A stretch of DNA of 64,000 bases from Dermacentor variabilis (GCF_050947875.1 NC_134573.1:46882115-46946114); one strand, 5' to 3'. Counted from the stretch's first letter, positions 19,041 through 31,191 are shown. Notes: generated by a model not told the origin, from the letters alone. A program made the numbers and translations.

Positions 19041-20334
19041 TAAATGAGGGCGAGTCAAATGAAAGTGAGCCAAGGCGAAGATATGACAAACAGGGTACTT
19101 TATTTAAAAGTAGCCTCCATGAGAATTTAGACATTTGTCCCATTGGCTAACGAGTCACGTGATTCCGGTCTCATAAAATTCCTTGGGTTGCTGCTTTAAA
19201 AAGGCTGCAACTGACTCTTTCACGTCATTGTCCGACACGAATCTGATTCCCTTGAGCTGTTTATTTCGGTTGCCCCAAAATGTGGAAGTAACAAGGCGAC
19301 AGGTCTGAGCTGTATGGCGAATGTTACAGCGTTTCCCACTTGAAATTTGCCAGTTTTGCATTAAACACATCAGAGATGTGAGGACGGGCATTCTTGTGGA
19401 AGAAGATGACCCCATTCGTCAATTTTCCACGTCGTTTGTTCCTGATTGCAACACGCGGCCGTTCCGGCGTTTCACAGTATTGGAAACAATTGATAGTCTC
19501 AAGATTTAGCAAATTCTATCAATAATTGTCCCTGACAATCGAAAAAAAAAAGTCAACGCCACCTTTCCGGCAGAAATGACGGTTTTTGCTTTCTTTGGGC
19601 GTGATGAATTCGAACGTTTCCTCTGTAAGCTTAGCCGTCGTGTCTCAGGCTCGTAATAGTGGCACCATGGTTCATCCCTGATAACAATTGCAGACAAGTC
19701 GTCACCCTCTTTGTGATACCGGATCAGATCAGTCAAGGCAGCACCGAACTTCTCCGTCTTGTGGAGGTGTTTCAAAATCTTGGGCATCCATTGAGCACAC
19801 AAAAGCCGCTAACAGAGATGTTCATGAATTATGGCGTGAACTGAACCGTGACTGTTGTTCACACGCTCTGCCAGTTCATCGATGCTTATCCTCCGTTCTT
19901 GTCTCATTAGCTCATCAACATTTGCAATTTTCTTAAGGGTGATTTCCCGACGGAATTTAGCCCCGTTTCAAATCGTCTTTGCAATTTTCACGTCCTTCTT
20001 TGAACCGTGTGCTCCAAAGCTTCACAGTGGCCAATGAAATGCGATGTTAAACGTACACGGAAGCCACACGGCGTCTAATTTCTTTTTGGGAAACACGTTC
20101 CGCAGTCAAAAACTTCACGGCACCACGCTGTTCAACTTTTGGAGTTTCCGTTATGTCACGCAACCATGTTCAACCCAGTGTACGAGAGCATTACAGAACC
20201 GTTATCGTCACACCTGCGTGTCACTTTTGTAAATGAGACATCCCTCTCTTCTGCGCACATACCTTGCAGATAAGGGAACCGAACTATTTTTGCGCGGCGG
20301 AGGTAGGCTCGCTTTCATTTGGCTCGCCCTGGTA
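19041..20334 (-). mobile_element. Degenerate mariner element
   Basis: The element is about 1.29 kb, the normal length for mariner. Its terminal inverted repeats are AGGGCGAGTCAAATGAAAG at 19047 on the left and, as the complement of the right end at 20330, AGGGCGAGCCAAATGAAAG. TA occurs beside both ends (19041-19042 and 20333-20334). The transposase gene inside is dead. Confidence 0.85.
19155..20170 (-). pseudogene. Mariner transposase pseudogene
   Basis: Fragments across frames read, in order, an N-terminal HTH region (GAVKFLTAERVSQKEI), a linker (RQERRISIDELAERV), the first catalytic Asp region (RDEPWCHYYEPETRR) and the second catalytic region as FFHKNARPHI. Mariner transposases normally have Asp before NARPH, and here it is Lys. 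Several stops and frameshifts interrupt the frame, including one near the N-terminus and one in the region before 19802. It cannot encode an active enzyme. The original enzyme cut and pasted the element at TA sites. Confidence 0.85.
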
Positions 20335-21974
20335 CATTAAAAATGCGAAGATACAATGGGATACATAAACACGAACATAGAGCTTGATAATGGGTAAAAA
20401 AATGTCACTGGAAAAAAAGTTCACTGCACGTATGCACGAAACCTCGCAACAAGATATTTAAATGTACGTATAAGTCTCCAATAAATCTACGTATCTAAAA
20501 AAAAAGTCAAGGTATATAATGCGCCAAACAAGGCAAATAAACATGTTGCGCAATCACAGATTCACAGGATCCTAGATACCGCCTCCATTCTATCCACTCC
20601 CGCCGATGTATCGCCCGCGACGGAAGACGGCTAGCTTGCTCTCCGCCTTCCTCCTTTGCGCACACAAGACAGTCACCATGGTCGGCTCGCCTATTCCAGC
20701 TCTCCTCCCCTTGCGCTTTCACTCGCACATACAGCATGCGGCGCTCGGTAACATTGTTATCGCTCTTGGTCTTTATACGAAACATGAGGGCGACGATGAC
20801 GGCAGGAAAGCACCTGGAGTATCCATATAATTGCTATCGCAATAATATGATAAAAGTATCCGGCGATTGAAGCATCCCATAACCCATTGCTTTGCGTGAA
20901 AGAAGAAGTAACAAAATCGAACTTTCACCATGCGACAATTCGCTGCGTCGCAACAAATCTTTTTCCCCCGTTTTGTGGGGCGGATGCACCGAAATGTAAA
21001 TACGCAAAGGAAAATATGTTGGCCACAATGGAATGCCTATATTGCGCACGTAATGTGGCTACCGAAAAAATATCGAAAAAAACGTGAGACGCTTGGTCCA
21101 CCAAGAACCATACGCATACCGCTCGGTATCCTACACCTGCTTGACAAGACTTTCTGGAGAGGTTGCGCTCAAGCGAACGCGGTGCAATCCGTTGAGTCCC
21201 CACAGTGATGGCGGCGACTGACCATTCTTTCTTTTTCTCCCATGTTAGCCAGCAAGCGTCCAAAACTCTGCCAGGCGAAAATGCTCTCGGCCAGAGAAAA
21301 CCGAACGCGCCCCGAAGTGCGCCGCGCGGTGGTCCAGGCAACACGAGAAAAGCGTATGCGCTCTGGCTGCCTCTGGCAGCCCGCGGGTAGGGTAGCGAGA
21401 ACAAAAAAAATGAAGACGCTCAATGTTTCCTCGCGAATAAAAGTCAAAGTAGAAAAAATAAATAGGAACGTAGTTACCTTGGCTGGCTTTAGTGTCTTGA
21501 CACGGATGCTTTGGCGTAGGTGAAAAAAATTTCATACTTTTTCATGACATGCCGGCACAAATGAACCACCACAACACTTCGTCTCATCGGACCTCGCGGC
21601 GTGCTTTGTCAAGTTGTCTAATAGTGTGTTGATTTGGCTTGTCTCATTGTATGTTCCGATGTAAGACTTTAGAATAGTCAATGCACCTTTGGCGTCAAAT
21701 GTTTATAACATTAAACTCACAAAGTTCCAAAATTGAAAATCTAAAGCACGATTTTCAAAATGTCAACGCATCTTTCAGATCAAACGTTTATGAGATTTAC
21801 AGCCATAAAGTTTCGGAATTTGTATTCATGTGCTCTGTAGATTCCGCGGCCTCCGCAAGATGACACGGCGAACTCGTTTGTCATCAAAGCGCCCTTGAAA
21901 CTTTGTGCTCGTATGGGGCTAATTGGCGTTATTTGACTCCCGGTACATGCGCGTTGCTGCGAAATCCAGCCCGA
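20335..21974. other. Spacer without recognisable genes
   Basis: Several overlapping open frames of 60-160 codons exist on both strands between about 20500 and 21535. None shows a known domain, and their mutual overlap suggests chance. Confidence 0.4.
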
Positions 21975-22976
21975 GTTCTCAATGTTCGCAATGAAATTTT
22001 ACTGGCCTAAGATGCGGAAGGATATCGAACAGTACGTCGCCAGCTGCTCTCAATGCCAGCTCTAGAAGCGTCCGTCAGAAGCGCCACACGGCCTGCTTCA
22101 ACCAGTTCCTCTTCTAGCGTCCCCTTTGAGCAAGTTGGCATAGATCTTCTGGGCCCTTTCCCGCGATCCTCCAAGGGCAATCGTTGGCTTATAGTTTGCG
22201 TAGGTCACCTTACCCGCTATTGTGAGATCGCCGCATTGCCATCGGCCACAGCTACAGAAGTTTCTATCTTCTTAAAGGCTCACGTAATACTCCGACATGG
22301 ACCTCCTCGCTGAGTCATCAGCGATTCTGGGCGACAGTTTACCGTGGACGTGGTTGAAGAAACCCTTCGTCTGTGTTCATGTAGCTTCCGTCATTCTACG
22401 CCCTACCATTCACAAACTAATGGTCTGGTGGAGCACACAAACAGAACGCTTGCCAACATGCTGTCCATGTACGTCGACTCAGCACACAAGGATTGAGACA
22501 GTATCTTGCCTTCCATTACCTATGCCTTCAATACCGCGAGACACGAGACCACTGGTTACTCACCATTTTTTCTTCTTTATGCTTGTCCGCCGCGCTACAC
22601 CCTCGACACCATATTTCCCTACTACGCTCATGACAGCGAATCAGTTCACGAGATGCTCTGTCGAGCAGAAGAAGCGTGACGCCTCGCTAGGCTACGAACC
22701 TTGGAATCGCAGGACCGGTCCAAGATACGCTATGACGGGCGTCACCGCCACGTTTACTTCGATCCTGGTGACCTTGTGTGGCTCTGGACGCCATTGCGGA
22801 AGCGTGGCTTGTGCCAGAAGTTTCTCGCCCACTACGACGGCCCTTACGTTATTCTGGAGCGCCTCAGCAAAGTGAACTACCGCATTGCGCGTCTCACGAG
22901 CAGTGGACGACGCTCGGCCAAGGCTGAAGGGACACACGTCGCGCGTGTGAGGCGTTACAACCCACGAGATGCCTGA
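21975..22976 (+). pseudogene. Gypsy integrase fragment
   Basis: Pieces in different frames read through a Ty3/Gypsy integrase. They comprise the H2C2 finger remnant (FYWPKMRKDIEQYV, CSQCQ, then a stop), the core start (VGIDLLGPFP, first Asp), a second part from about 22297 with the region around the second Asp and the Glu, and the C-terminal region (FDPGDLVWLW, HYDGPYVILERLSKVNYRI). At least two frameshifts and stops break it. No LTRs or upstream domains were found, so it is an isolated pol remnant. It is related to, but distinct from, the integrase at 31640-32640. Confidence 0.85.
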
Positions 22977-23275
22977 CTCACCCGGCGGGCTTCGTCTGCC
23001 AGCGGGGAAATTTCACTAGCTTTGTCATGAACCACGGCTGCCGCGCAGACGACCAGAGGGATGAAATAGAACAACGACGTTAGCCAAGCTGGCCGTGGGA
23101 CCGTTAAACACCTCGTGTGTAACAATATTTTAGAGCATGAAAAAGACCCCCCCCCCATTTTAGACAAAATGCAGAGTGAATTCCGGCGCCGGGGGTTGAT
23201 TTGGTCGGTGGTGCATGGACAGCCGAAAAAATTTTGGGGGAGGGCTGAAGCCCCATAAGCCCCCTGGCTACGCCC

Positions 23276-23350
<75 letters not shown>

Positions 23351-23478
23351 GTGTGTATGTGTGTGTGCATATACGTGAATGTGTGTGTGTGGGTGACATT
23401 TCCCCGCTGCCAGACGAAGCCCGCCGGGCGAGTCAGGTATCTCGTGGGTTATAACGCCTCAGACGCGCGACGTGTGTC
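22931..23478. repeat. Inverted repeat of the Gypsy tail around an (AT)n tract
   Basis: The arms 22931-23016 and 23393-23478 are inverted copies of 86 bp, with roughly seven mismatches by eye. The left arm includes the last integrase codons. The 376-bp loop holds a C-run, the end of the GGCGTAGCC-type repeat (23264-23276) and the (AT)n tract. Confidence 0.85.
23277..23348. repeat. (AT)n microsatellite, about 70 bp
   Basis: This is an uninterrupted AT run followed by a GT-rich stretch (23350-23393). It lies in the loop of the inverted repeat. Confidence 0.98.
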
Positions 23479-23559
23479 ACTTGAATACCGCCATATACAC
23501 ACACACACACAAACAGATATATATATGGAATTGACAAGAGGAAATATACACCTTATCGA

Positions 23560-24025
23560 CTCTCGTCTATAGACAATCTAAAGACAAAGAATGAACAACA
23601 ATAAATAGAGGCTGTACCGACTTTTGTCTATATATGGTAGTCTATAGAGGGGAAGTAGACAAAAAAGAAACAAATAACTTATCGACATTTTTCTATAGAC
23701 CGTCTGTAGACTGCAATTATACAAAAAGAACTAGAAATCTTATCGACTTTCGTTTATAGAAAGTCTATAGACAAACACTAGACAAAAATAGACTGCATCG
23801 ACTTTCGTCTATAGGTGTTTGTTGTGGGGAAGTAGACAAAAAAGAAACTAACATCATATCAACTTTTTTCTATAGACTGCGAACAGACAAAAAGAAATAG
23901 AAACATTACCCACTTTCGTCTGTAGACAATCTATAGACTTTGTGTCAACAAAAGTCCAAACCTATAGAAAGGCCAGGTCGTCTATAAAAGGTCTATAGAC
24001 TTTCTATAGACAGTCTAAAGTCATT
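23560..24025. repeat. Large cluster of CTATAGAC palindromic repeats
   Basis: About ten copies or half-copies of GTCTATAGAC are spaced irregularly by 20-60 bp. They alternate with blocks such as GACAAAAAAGAAAC, TTATCGACTTTCG and ACATTACCCACTTTCG. The same core occurs at 1285-1460. No coding frame is present. Confidence 0.75.
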
Positions 24026-24960
24026 TTTGTATGGGTAGTTTCATCTATATTGCTCATAATTTTTTCTTTTGTAATTGATGTTGCTCTGTATTGGAATGCA
24101 TACATGTTTTTTATGCTTGTCATTTGTCTGTAGTTTAAGTTTGATATACATATGTCAAACTCGCACGCCTTTTTCTTCACTTGTTCTTTCTTCATTTTTG
24201 TTTATTTCTATTTAACTTGATCTCTTATATTTGTTACGCTTTTTGACCTGTATGCTAATGCCATGATATAGATTTAATTTTCTGCCATATAGTAATTCCT
24301 CTCACCGCCTAACCTTTTCCAGAGGCCGCAATACAGCCTTTGACTAAGGTACCTCCTTTTGTATTTCATATCCATCAAAACTTGTAACTACACAGAAGCA
24401 ATAAAACAACTGAAAAATGCACTTTGTCAATTTGCAGTCCAGTGACAATACAACAAAGCAAAGCAAATGAACCGTGTAAAAAAGAAAGAAATAGTTTCCG
24501 AAGAAATAGATAGCTGACATATCACAAAAGGAAGCTGGAGGGGGAGGGGATGGAGTGGTGCAGTTAGTAGCTAATGCAGTGATCAGGCCGTAACATATAA
24601 ATAATGATATGCAATATAATAAAAAATTAATGAACGAAAAAGTTAACACGGGCGTCGAATAAAACCTATCATGGTTGTGCACTGTTAAACATTTATTTCG
24701 ATAGCAAAGTGGGACATAAGATGCGACACTATTCCTCCAAACAGGAGTAGTACACGAAGTACCAAATCGTGCTCGCATTTTTTCGTGCTCGCATTTCAAT
24801 AATGAACCACATAAATGCCTGTTCTTATTTACTTTACTTCCTTCTGAGAAGTGTCACTGTGTCATACATCAAACAAGCGTCGGCTAGGAAACAGCACACC
24901 CAGCAAAGTCCTGGTGGGTACTTATTTTGTCTCTCACGGCCGCAGACCAGCAGATGCCCG
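24026..24960. other. AT-rich spacer
   Basis: No gene was recognised. A small local duplication (TCGTGCTCGCATTT twice) lies at 24766-24797. The 3' flank and UTR of the Harbinger pseudogene may fall here. Confidence 0.4.
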
Positions 24961-26197
24961 TTACCAAGGTACAGAACCCACCCTACTCACAAAGTATGAG
25001 CAGACAAAGTCTCGTGCTCCCGCTGCCATCCTTGTATAATTGTGCACAGTTGGAGGTCGCAGACTGAACATTGCTGGGGTGCCACTGTCCTGGGTAGTGC
25101 GCCATTGGCCACTGGTGATATTGCCACATGCATCTTCAGTGTCGACATAGTTAGCTGTCATGAAGATCACGTCATCACGCCAGAATTTGTGTAGCAGAGA
25201 ACATGCCATGACAACGTAGTCTGCATTTTGTGGCCTCAGATTGATGGCACGCCGAAAGATCCTGAATCAAGAGACCATCACTCCGAAAGCATTTTCAACA
25301 CCCCACCTCCTGCAAATTTAAGTAAAAAAAAACATTCAACATAAGCAAGGGAAAATTTTGTGCTTTTGGTTACCGGGCTCTGCTTAGACGCTAATTAAAG
25401 ATGCGCTTGTTTTCATTCTGGCACCTCCCAGAATATGGCCGCAGAAAATCCAGACGAAGTTGAAATGCCTCATCACCGACGAAAACGTGAGGAGCAACGA
25501 TGTTTGTGCCTGGCAGATGCTTTGGAGGTTGAAGGCCGAGCAAACCCTCTTCCAGTGATTTTGCAAAGCGAGAAACAGACAATGTGCCACCATCACTTTG
25601 ACGTCCATACGCTCCAATATCAACGCATATGAATTCGAGATTGCTGTCCACAGTGGCCATGAGGACGACTGAGTATGTGCCCTGTAATAAAATAAGACTA
25701 AAGCGCATGTTATGAAAATATGACCTACTTCGTTAAAAACCTTATAGTTGTAAAACAAGTTTCCTGAATTAGCAGGAGCGTGTATCTGAATGTGCTTGTC
25801 GTCGACAGCACAACTACATTGAGGGAAATTCCATTTTTCCTCGAATCCTTGTGCTACCTTTTGCCAGGCTTCAGATGTCGCCACCTTAGTAATGAAAAAA
25901 AAGTCGCTCATAGCGTGTGAATAAACATTTGTTCAATAAAAGCATACCCGAAGCAAGCTAGCTCATGCACACAGGTACTTCAGAAAGCTAGCTGAAGGAG
26001 TTGGTTTGTAACGGCACTGTTTGTGGCGCAAATAAACAGCCTCCATGTGTCGTGAATAAATGCGTACCTTTAGGTATAAAGGTTGCAGTGTTCTCCGTAG
26101 CAGCCTGCATACGTTATGCACAATGGTCGCCACCGTCGAGGTGCCAACCCTGAAGCTAATAGCAACATCTTGCTTGCACATGCCAAATGCGAGGTAC
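24961..26197 (-). pseudogene. PIF/Harbinger (HARBI1-like) nuclease, exons 2-5
   Basis: The minus strand shows four exons: 26197-26068 (YLAFGMCKQDVAISFRVGTS), 25884-25741 (WNFPQCSCAVDDKHIQI), 25681-25374 (VDIGAYGRQSDGG, VGDEAFQLRLDFLRPY) and 25309-24961 (RRWGVENAFG, ADYVVMACSLLHKFW). Introns 25885-26067, 25682-25740 and 25310-25373 have GT-AG ends and keep phase. The catalytic residues Asp (VDDKH), Asp (GDEAF) and Glu (VENAFG) of the DDE nuclease fold are all visible. In-frame stops after RIFN and after VMVS show that it is dead. The matching N-terminal exon lies at 33915-34260. It is either a decayed transposase or a decayed domesticated gene. No terminal inverted repeats were found. Confidence 0.82.
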
Positions 26198-27625
26198 CTC
26201 AAGAACAAGGTGCTAAGATTGAAAACACAGAACTCGAATTAAAGGGAAAAATAAAGAAAGCTTATGTTCCGTTTAACAGTACAGGAGAACAAAGGAAAAC
26301 ATCGCAGCGTGATGAGACACAACGTCTGCTCTGCCTGCTCTTTTTTTTTATTTAGTTCATTGTATACGCACAATACACAATACCGTTTGGACCCACAGCC
26401 TTCGTGGCCAGTTTGGGGTCCAATAACAAAATAGACATAAGAACAGCGTACTTATTGTACGAGACAACTTAAACATGTAATGTTATTGGGGCCGGATCCC
26501 TCCAGAAAAAGGGAGAAGCAGCACGCGATAGCACAAACACACATCGGACTTGTATTGACGTACACGACACAGATAACGGCACACACACGTGACAATGCCT
26601 CATAGGCGACATGCACTATCTCTATGGATGGGTGGATTATGATTGGCCTACAGTTCCGGCGGAAGCGTGTGTCGCCTTGTCTGAGACCTCGTGGAACTGA
26701 TGCTGGCCAGCGGGGTCGGACAGCAGTGTCGGCCGGCGGGTCGGACAGCCGTGTAGGACGTCCGGGTCGGACAGCTGGGTCGGACGGCCGGGACGGACGG
26801 CTGGGTCGGACAGCCGGGTTGGACGGCCGGGTCGGACCGCGTCGCGGGGCTCAGGTAGCCGGCCGCAGTCACCGGGTCGCGTCCACAGCTGGCGGGGTAG
26901 CCCTGTGGCCGCTCACCCGAATGCTCGACCGCCCCGGTTCAGGACCGCCAGCCTCCTGGACCAGTGCCCAGTGGAAGAGCGGGGCGAGGTAACCTCCCAG
27001 CAGGCGACAGTGTTGCTTCGGGTGTGGCGTATTGGCGCGGGCGGCGATAGCTCCTCTGGGCCAGACGCCCAGCGAGGAAGCTGTTTTCCGTCGACCGCCG
27101 AACCTCGCGCACTGCTCACGCTACGGGCCACACACTCTCGCGCCACGCTTTTCGAAGCGCCACTGCCGACGCTCCCAAATTGGTGTCGATGATGATGATG
27201 ATGATGATGGCTCTCTTGCGGGTATTCGCACAGATTCGCTGTCATCTTCGCCACCGCACGGCGCACTGTCTTCGTATGTTTATACTTTCCACTCCCGCGT
27301 ACCATATATTATGACAAAACACATGTTATGAAATCATTTTTACATGGAAAATATAGAATAAACAAAAGACTGTCATGACAATAGGGGATACAAATAGAAA
27401 AGGCATGTAAACATTCATGAAAGAAGTTTTTAAAGCATTGCACAAAGTTTTGGGTGGTCTTTACACTGAGTGAGTGTGCGTTCCATATTAGAGCACCGTT
27501 GAACTCCACGAGTATCTGTCCATATAAATTATGACATGGTGGTAAGTTTATAGAGTTGTTACTAGCTGCCCTCGTGTTTCGTGCCGGAAAATTAAATATT
27601 TAGATATTTAGCTGATTATTATAAC
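26198..27625. other. Intronic or spacer sequence
   Basis: No gene was recognised. It holds a GC-rich minisatellite (26705-26845), a GC-rich stretch to about 27180 and a (GAT)n run at 27187-27209. If the Harbinger model is right, all of this is inside its longest intron. Confidence 0.45.
26705..26845. repeat. GC-rich minisatellite, GGGTCGGACAGCCGG-type units
   Basis: Imperfect units of about 13-15 bp (GGTCGGACAGC, GGTCGGACGGCC) repeat around ten times. Purine and GC skew make several frames open on both strands, but the resulting peptides are only repeats. Confidence 0.85.
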
Positions 27626-27784
27626 TGTACTGGAGAAGAACGAGCAGCACAAACTGCTTCGAGAAAGACGAGGAGAACGAGTGGTTGGAAGCCTTGTGCC
27701 GGTGTTGCCGAAGCTCTGTGTCCGCTCGCTGCGGTGCTCTGCTTTCTGAGCGTTTTATCAATTGAACTATAACGCCTCTTGACA
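27626..27784 (+). repeat. 5' LTR (159 bp)
   Basis: It begins TGTACTGGAG and ends CGCCTCTTGACA. It is very short for an LTR and has no obvious TATA box. Confidence 0.88.
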
Positions 27785-27786
27785 TT

Positions 27787-27802
27787 TGGTGGACGTGCTG
27801 GG
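27787..27802 (+). other. Candidate primer-binding site
   Basis: Two bases after the 5' LTR the sequence reads TGGTGGACGTGCTGGG. The leading TGG pairs with a tRNA CCA end, as in a Gypsy primer-binding site. The tRNA species was not determined. Confidence 0.5.
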
Positions 27803-27853
27803 CCCTTCCCAAACCTGGAACTCCGAAGCCGGACGCTCCCTACCGTTTCTGCC

Positions 27854-29122
27854 ATGCCTCAGGACGCCGCGCAGCCCGATCCTCACCTGGCATCGCCTGT
27901 CGTCTGCTCCGGTGCTCTATGCCAACGAGATCAACCGGTCTTCAGCGGCAACGACGACCATGACGTGGAGGATTGGCTCTCGTCATACGATCGCATGAGT
28001 GCTCATAACGAATGGAATGAAAAAGACAAACTGACTAACATCATCTTCTATCGTTGTGGAGTCGCTAATCTCTGGTTCCAGAATCATGAATCCAACCTTT
28101 CCATCTGGACAGCATTTACCCATTGTTTCAAAGAAGTCTTCGGTGGCCCTGCTGTGCGCAAGCTTCACGCAGAACAATGCTTGCGTGGTCGCGCTCAGCA
28201 AAAAGGGTGAAAACTTCACCAGCTACATTCAGGACGTAGTTGACCTTATCCGGCGCATTAATCCCGCGATGCCCGACTCTGGAAAGATCATTAAGTGCAT
28301 AGAGGATAACGCCTTCCAAATGCTCTTGGCGAAAAATCCTAAAACGATTGTCGACGTCATTACACTGTACCAGAGCTACGATGAGCTCCGCAAACAACGC
28401 CTTTTACGCGCCGGGCTGCCGTGGCCGACGACACGATTTCGGCTTTAACCAACAGTTCCAGTGCTGCTCGCGCCCACTCTTTGTTTCCCGACCAAATCAA
28501 GCGATTCATTCGCGGAGAAGTTGCGCCCCAACTGTCACAGCTGCCTGTTACCCAGTCCTCTGAGTCCTCTTTGTTCCCGGAACTCCGACGCGTCATACAT
28601 GAACAAGTCACCGACGCCCTACCCTTCGCTAATCAGCCACCTTCAGCGCCGGTTCCGCTCAGATACGCTGCCGTCGTCGCCAGGCAAACACCACCGCCCG
28701 AAGCTGCGCACTACACCCCCACAAGCGGCTTCTACGCCTCGCCTTCTCCAGCTGCGAACTGCTTGCCCAGAAGCGACTTCTGCGCGCCTCCACAGAGCCT
28801 ACGCCCAGCTCAGAACTGCGCAAAGCTACCTAGGTCTCCTGTTGATAATCTGTCGCGTAGCCAAGACAACCGGCCAATCTGCTTCACGTGTGGCTTTGCT
28901 GGCCACGTGGCATGGTTCTGCCGCCGGCGGGGTTGGTATCCTCCCGATACTACGAGATTTCAAGGGAATGCACCTGACTCCCAGTCCCGCTATTCGCTGC
29001 AGTTCCGCACTTCGCTCCATCTCCTATTTCCCCGAAGTTTCAACACTCGTCGGTCTCCATCTCCCCGTCGGCGTTCCCTCTCCCCCATCCTCCGCCGCCC
29101 TCGAGCTGTGGAGGAAAACTAA
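27854..29122 (+). pseudogene. Gag of the old Gypsy element (frameshifted)
   Basis: The frame opens with an ATG at 27854. It encodes a capsid-like region (WLSSYDRMSAHNEWNEKDKL, FKEVFGG), changes frame near 28190 (FTSYIQDVVDLIRRINP) and again near 28430. A Pro/Ala-rich stretch and one CCHC knuckle follow (CFTCGFAGHVAWFCRRRG is its remnant, with the last spacing kept). Two compensating indels keep most of the protein readable. Gag would have formed the particle. Confidence 0.8.
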
Positions 29123-29199
29123 AAGGTGCAGGTCCGGAGGCATGAACTGCGATCTCCTCGAACTACTGAATCCCTCGTTTATTCCCTACGCATGTCATT

Positions 29200-29560
29200 G
29201 AGATTTTTGCCGAAGGTGTCGCCGTTCCCGCGCTTGTTGACACGGCAGCCACAGTTTCCGTGATTGCCGACCAGCTTCGCCGTACGCTCCGAAAAGTCGC
29301 GACGCCCTTTTCTGTCATTTCGCTACGCACAGCAAGCGCTGAGCCAATTAAGCCCTTAGGAACATGTACCGTCCATGTCGCCATAAAAGACTGTTTACCC
29401 CACATTGAGTTTGTTTTTCCTCCCCGATGCTCTCATGCCATAATTCTCGGATGGGACTTCCTCTCATCTCATCACGCCGTGATTGCTTGTGCACGTGCAG
29501 AACATGCGCTGACTCCATTTTGCGGCAGTCCTGAAGATTTGCCTCCACTTTCTGCTCGAG
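29200..29560 (+). pseudogene. Protease of the old Gypsy element
   Basis: The frame shows the retropepsin-like active-site region VDTAATVSVIADQLRR, the flap region and ILGWDFLSSHHAVI, which is the conserved second half. It lies in a different frame from Gag and from part of the later pol. The active-site triad is DTA, like the DSA of the other Gypsy element here. Confidence 0.75.
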
Positions 29561-30063
29561 CGTTCGTCGCCACCGATACTGATATCCCTCCTTTCTCTTC
29601 CGCTCTTGTAGGCGTTTCCTGTGCTGCTTTCTACGATTCCGCACTTCTTTTCACGCCATCTCAACTTGCTCCACGCCGTCTTCCCTTCTTGCTTCCCTTT
29701 GCTCTCCTCCCCTTTCGCGAGGGCTCCAGCGCACTTTACGTTTCGAACCCGTTTTTGTGTTCATCAAGCTTACATCATGGCTAGTCCGTCGTTTTTGCTG
29801 ATGAATTCGACACGAGCTCTGTGTACGATGTGCCTGACGACTCGACTCCTCTTCAAGTTGACGCCATGGCTCTCCCTGTCTCTGGGCCTGCGCCTGCATG
29901 TGACCGAACGTTTGCTCCATTTATTGATCCTAACCTCATTCCGAGTCAGCGTACGCGGATCGTCGACCTTCTTAACCAATTTCGAACTTCTTTGGACCTC
30001 CAAGAACAATTATGAGGACGTACCTTCGCAGTCGATCATCACATCGACACTGGCAGCCACGCA

Positions 30064-31191
30064 CCTCTACGCCAACGTCCATACCATGTGTCCGCGACGG
30101 AGCGCCGTGTCATCGATGAGCACGTGGGATACATGCTTCGACGCGGCGTGATACAGCGATCACACAGGCCCTGGGCTTCTCCGGTAGTGCTGGTGAAAAA
30201 GAAACATGGGACTATTCGTTTTTGTGTGAACTATCGACGACTAAACAAGATAACCTTGAAAGATTTCCATCCTCTTCCCCGTATCGAGGACGCACTGGAC
30301 TGTCTCCAAGGCGCCGAATTCTTTTCGTCCTTAGACTTCCGATCCGGTTATTGGCTGGTCCCGGTAGCTGACGCAGACCGCTCGAAAACAGCATTTGTTA
30401 CGCTTGACGGCTCTATGAATTTGCCGTGATGCCCTTTGGGCCTCTGTAATGCGCCTGCCACGTTTGGAAGAATGCTGGATAATATCCTCCGGGGTCTCAA
30501 ATGGCAGACATGCCTTTGTTATCTCGATGACATCGTCATCTTTTCCCCAGACTTTTCTTCTCACCTGTTCCGACTCAAACGCGTGCTCACTTGCCTTGCC
30601 GACTCTGGACTCCAGCTCAACTTAAAGAAGTGTCGCTTCGCCGCCCTGCAGCTAGTCATCCTTGGTCACGTTGTTTCGAAAGATGGTGTCCTCCCAGATA
30701 CAACCAAACTCCAAGCCGTTTCCGTATTCACGCGACTAAAGACCACAAAAGAACTCCGCAGCTTCATCGGATTATGCTCCTATTTTGGTCGTTTGGTCCG
30801 CACCTTTGGCACCATAATAGCGCCTTTGGCGCAGCTTCTCGCGGGTAACCACGACCTCTTGGCCTAGCCGCCAGTTTGCGATGCCACGTTCACGATGCTG
30901 CGTCGTCTTCTAACCTCACTTCCCATATTCCGACATTTTGACCCGAGCGCACCGACAGAAATACACACGGATGCCGGTGGCGTCGGCGTTGGCGCTGTTC
31001 TTGCACAACGGAAAACTGGCTTCGATGAATACGTTGTTGCCTTCGCTAGTTGCGCACTCACGAAAGTGGAAGCAAAATTCTCCGTTACAGAAAAAGGATG
31101 CCTGGCTATCATTTGTGCCATAACTAAGTTTCGTACATATCTCTACGTCCACCCGTTGGACGTTGTCGTGCACCACCATGCACTCTGCTAG
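30064..31191 (+). pseudogene. Reverse transcriptase and RNase H of the old Gypsy element
   Basis: RT motifs are clear: [65 protein letters not shown] and [10 protein letters not shown] stop at 30427 and a nearby compensating indel interrupt the region before LCNAP. After a stop near 30866, the RNase H starts again ([25 protein letters not shown]). Here Ala replaces the usual Ser after the first catalytic Asp, and Gly replaces Glu in TEKE. RT comes before integrase, unlike in the element at 5159-12033. Confidence 0.88.

Noticed and set aside
20925..21535. Minus- and plus-strand ORFs up to 159 codons
   Set aside because: They overlap each other in several frames, have no recognised domain and look like chance open frames.
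23104..23454. ORFs over the (AT)n tract on both strands
   Set aside because: They encode Tyr-Ile repeats from the microsatellite only.
24344..24799. 151-codon hydrophobic frame (minus)
   Set aside because: AT-rich DNA easily gives hydrophobic frames. There is no signal-peptide logic, domain or neighbour support.
27187..27209. (GAT)n run as the 3' end of another RTE copy
   Set aside because: The conserved RTE 3' sequence before the tail is absent.
26624..27305. GC-rich ORFs on both strands
   Set aside because: They arise from the GC-rich minisatellite and flanking composition. No conserved motif was seen.
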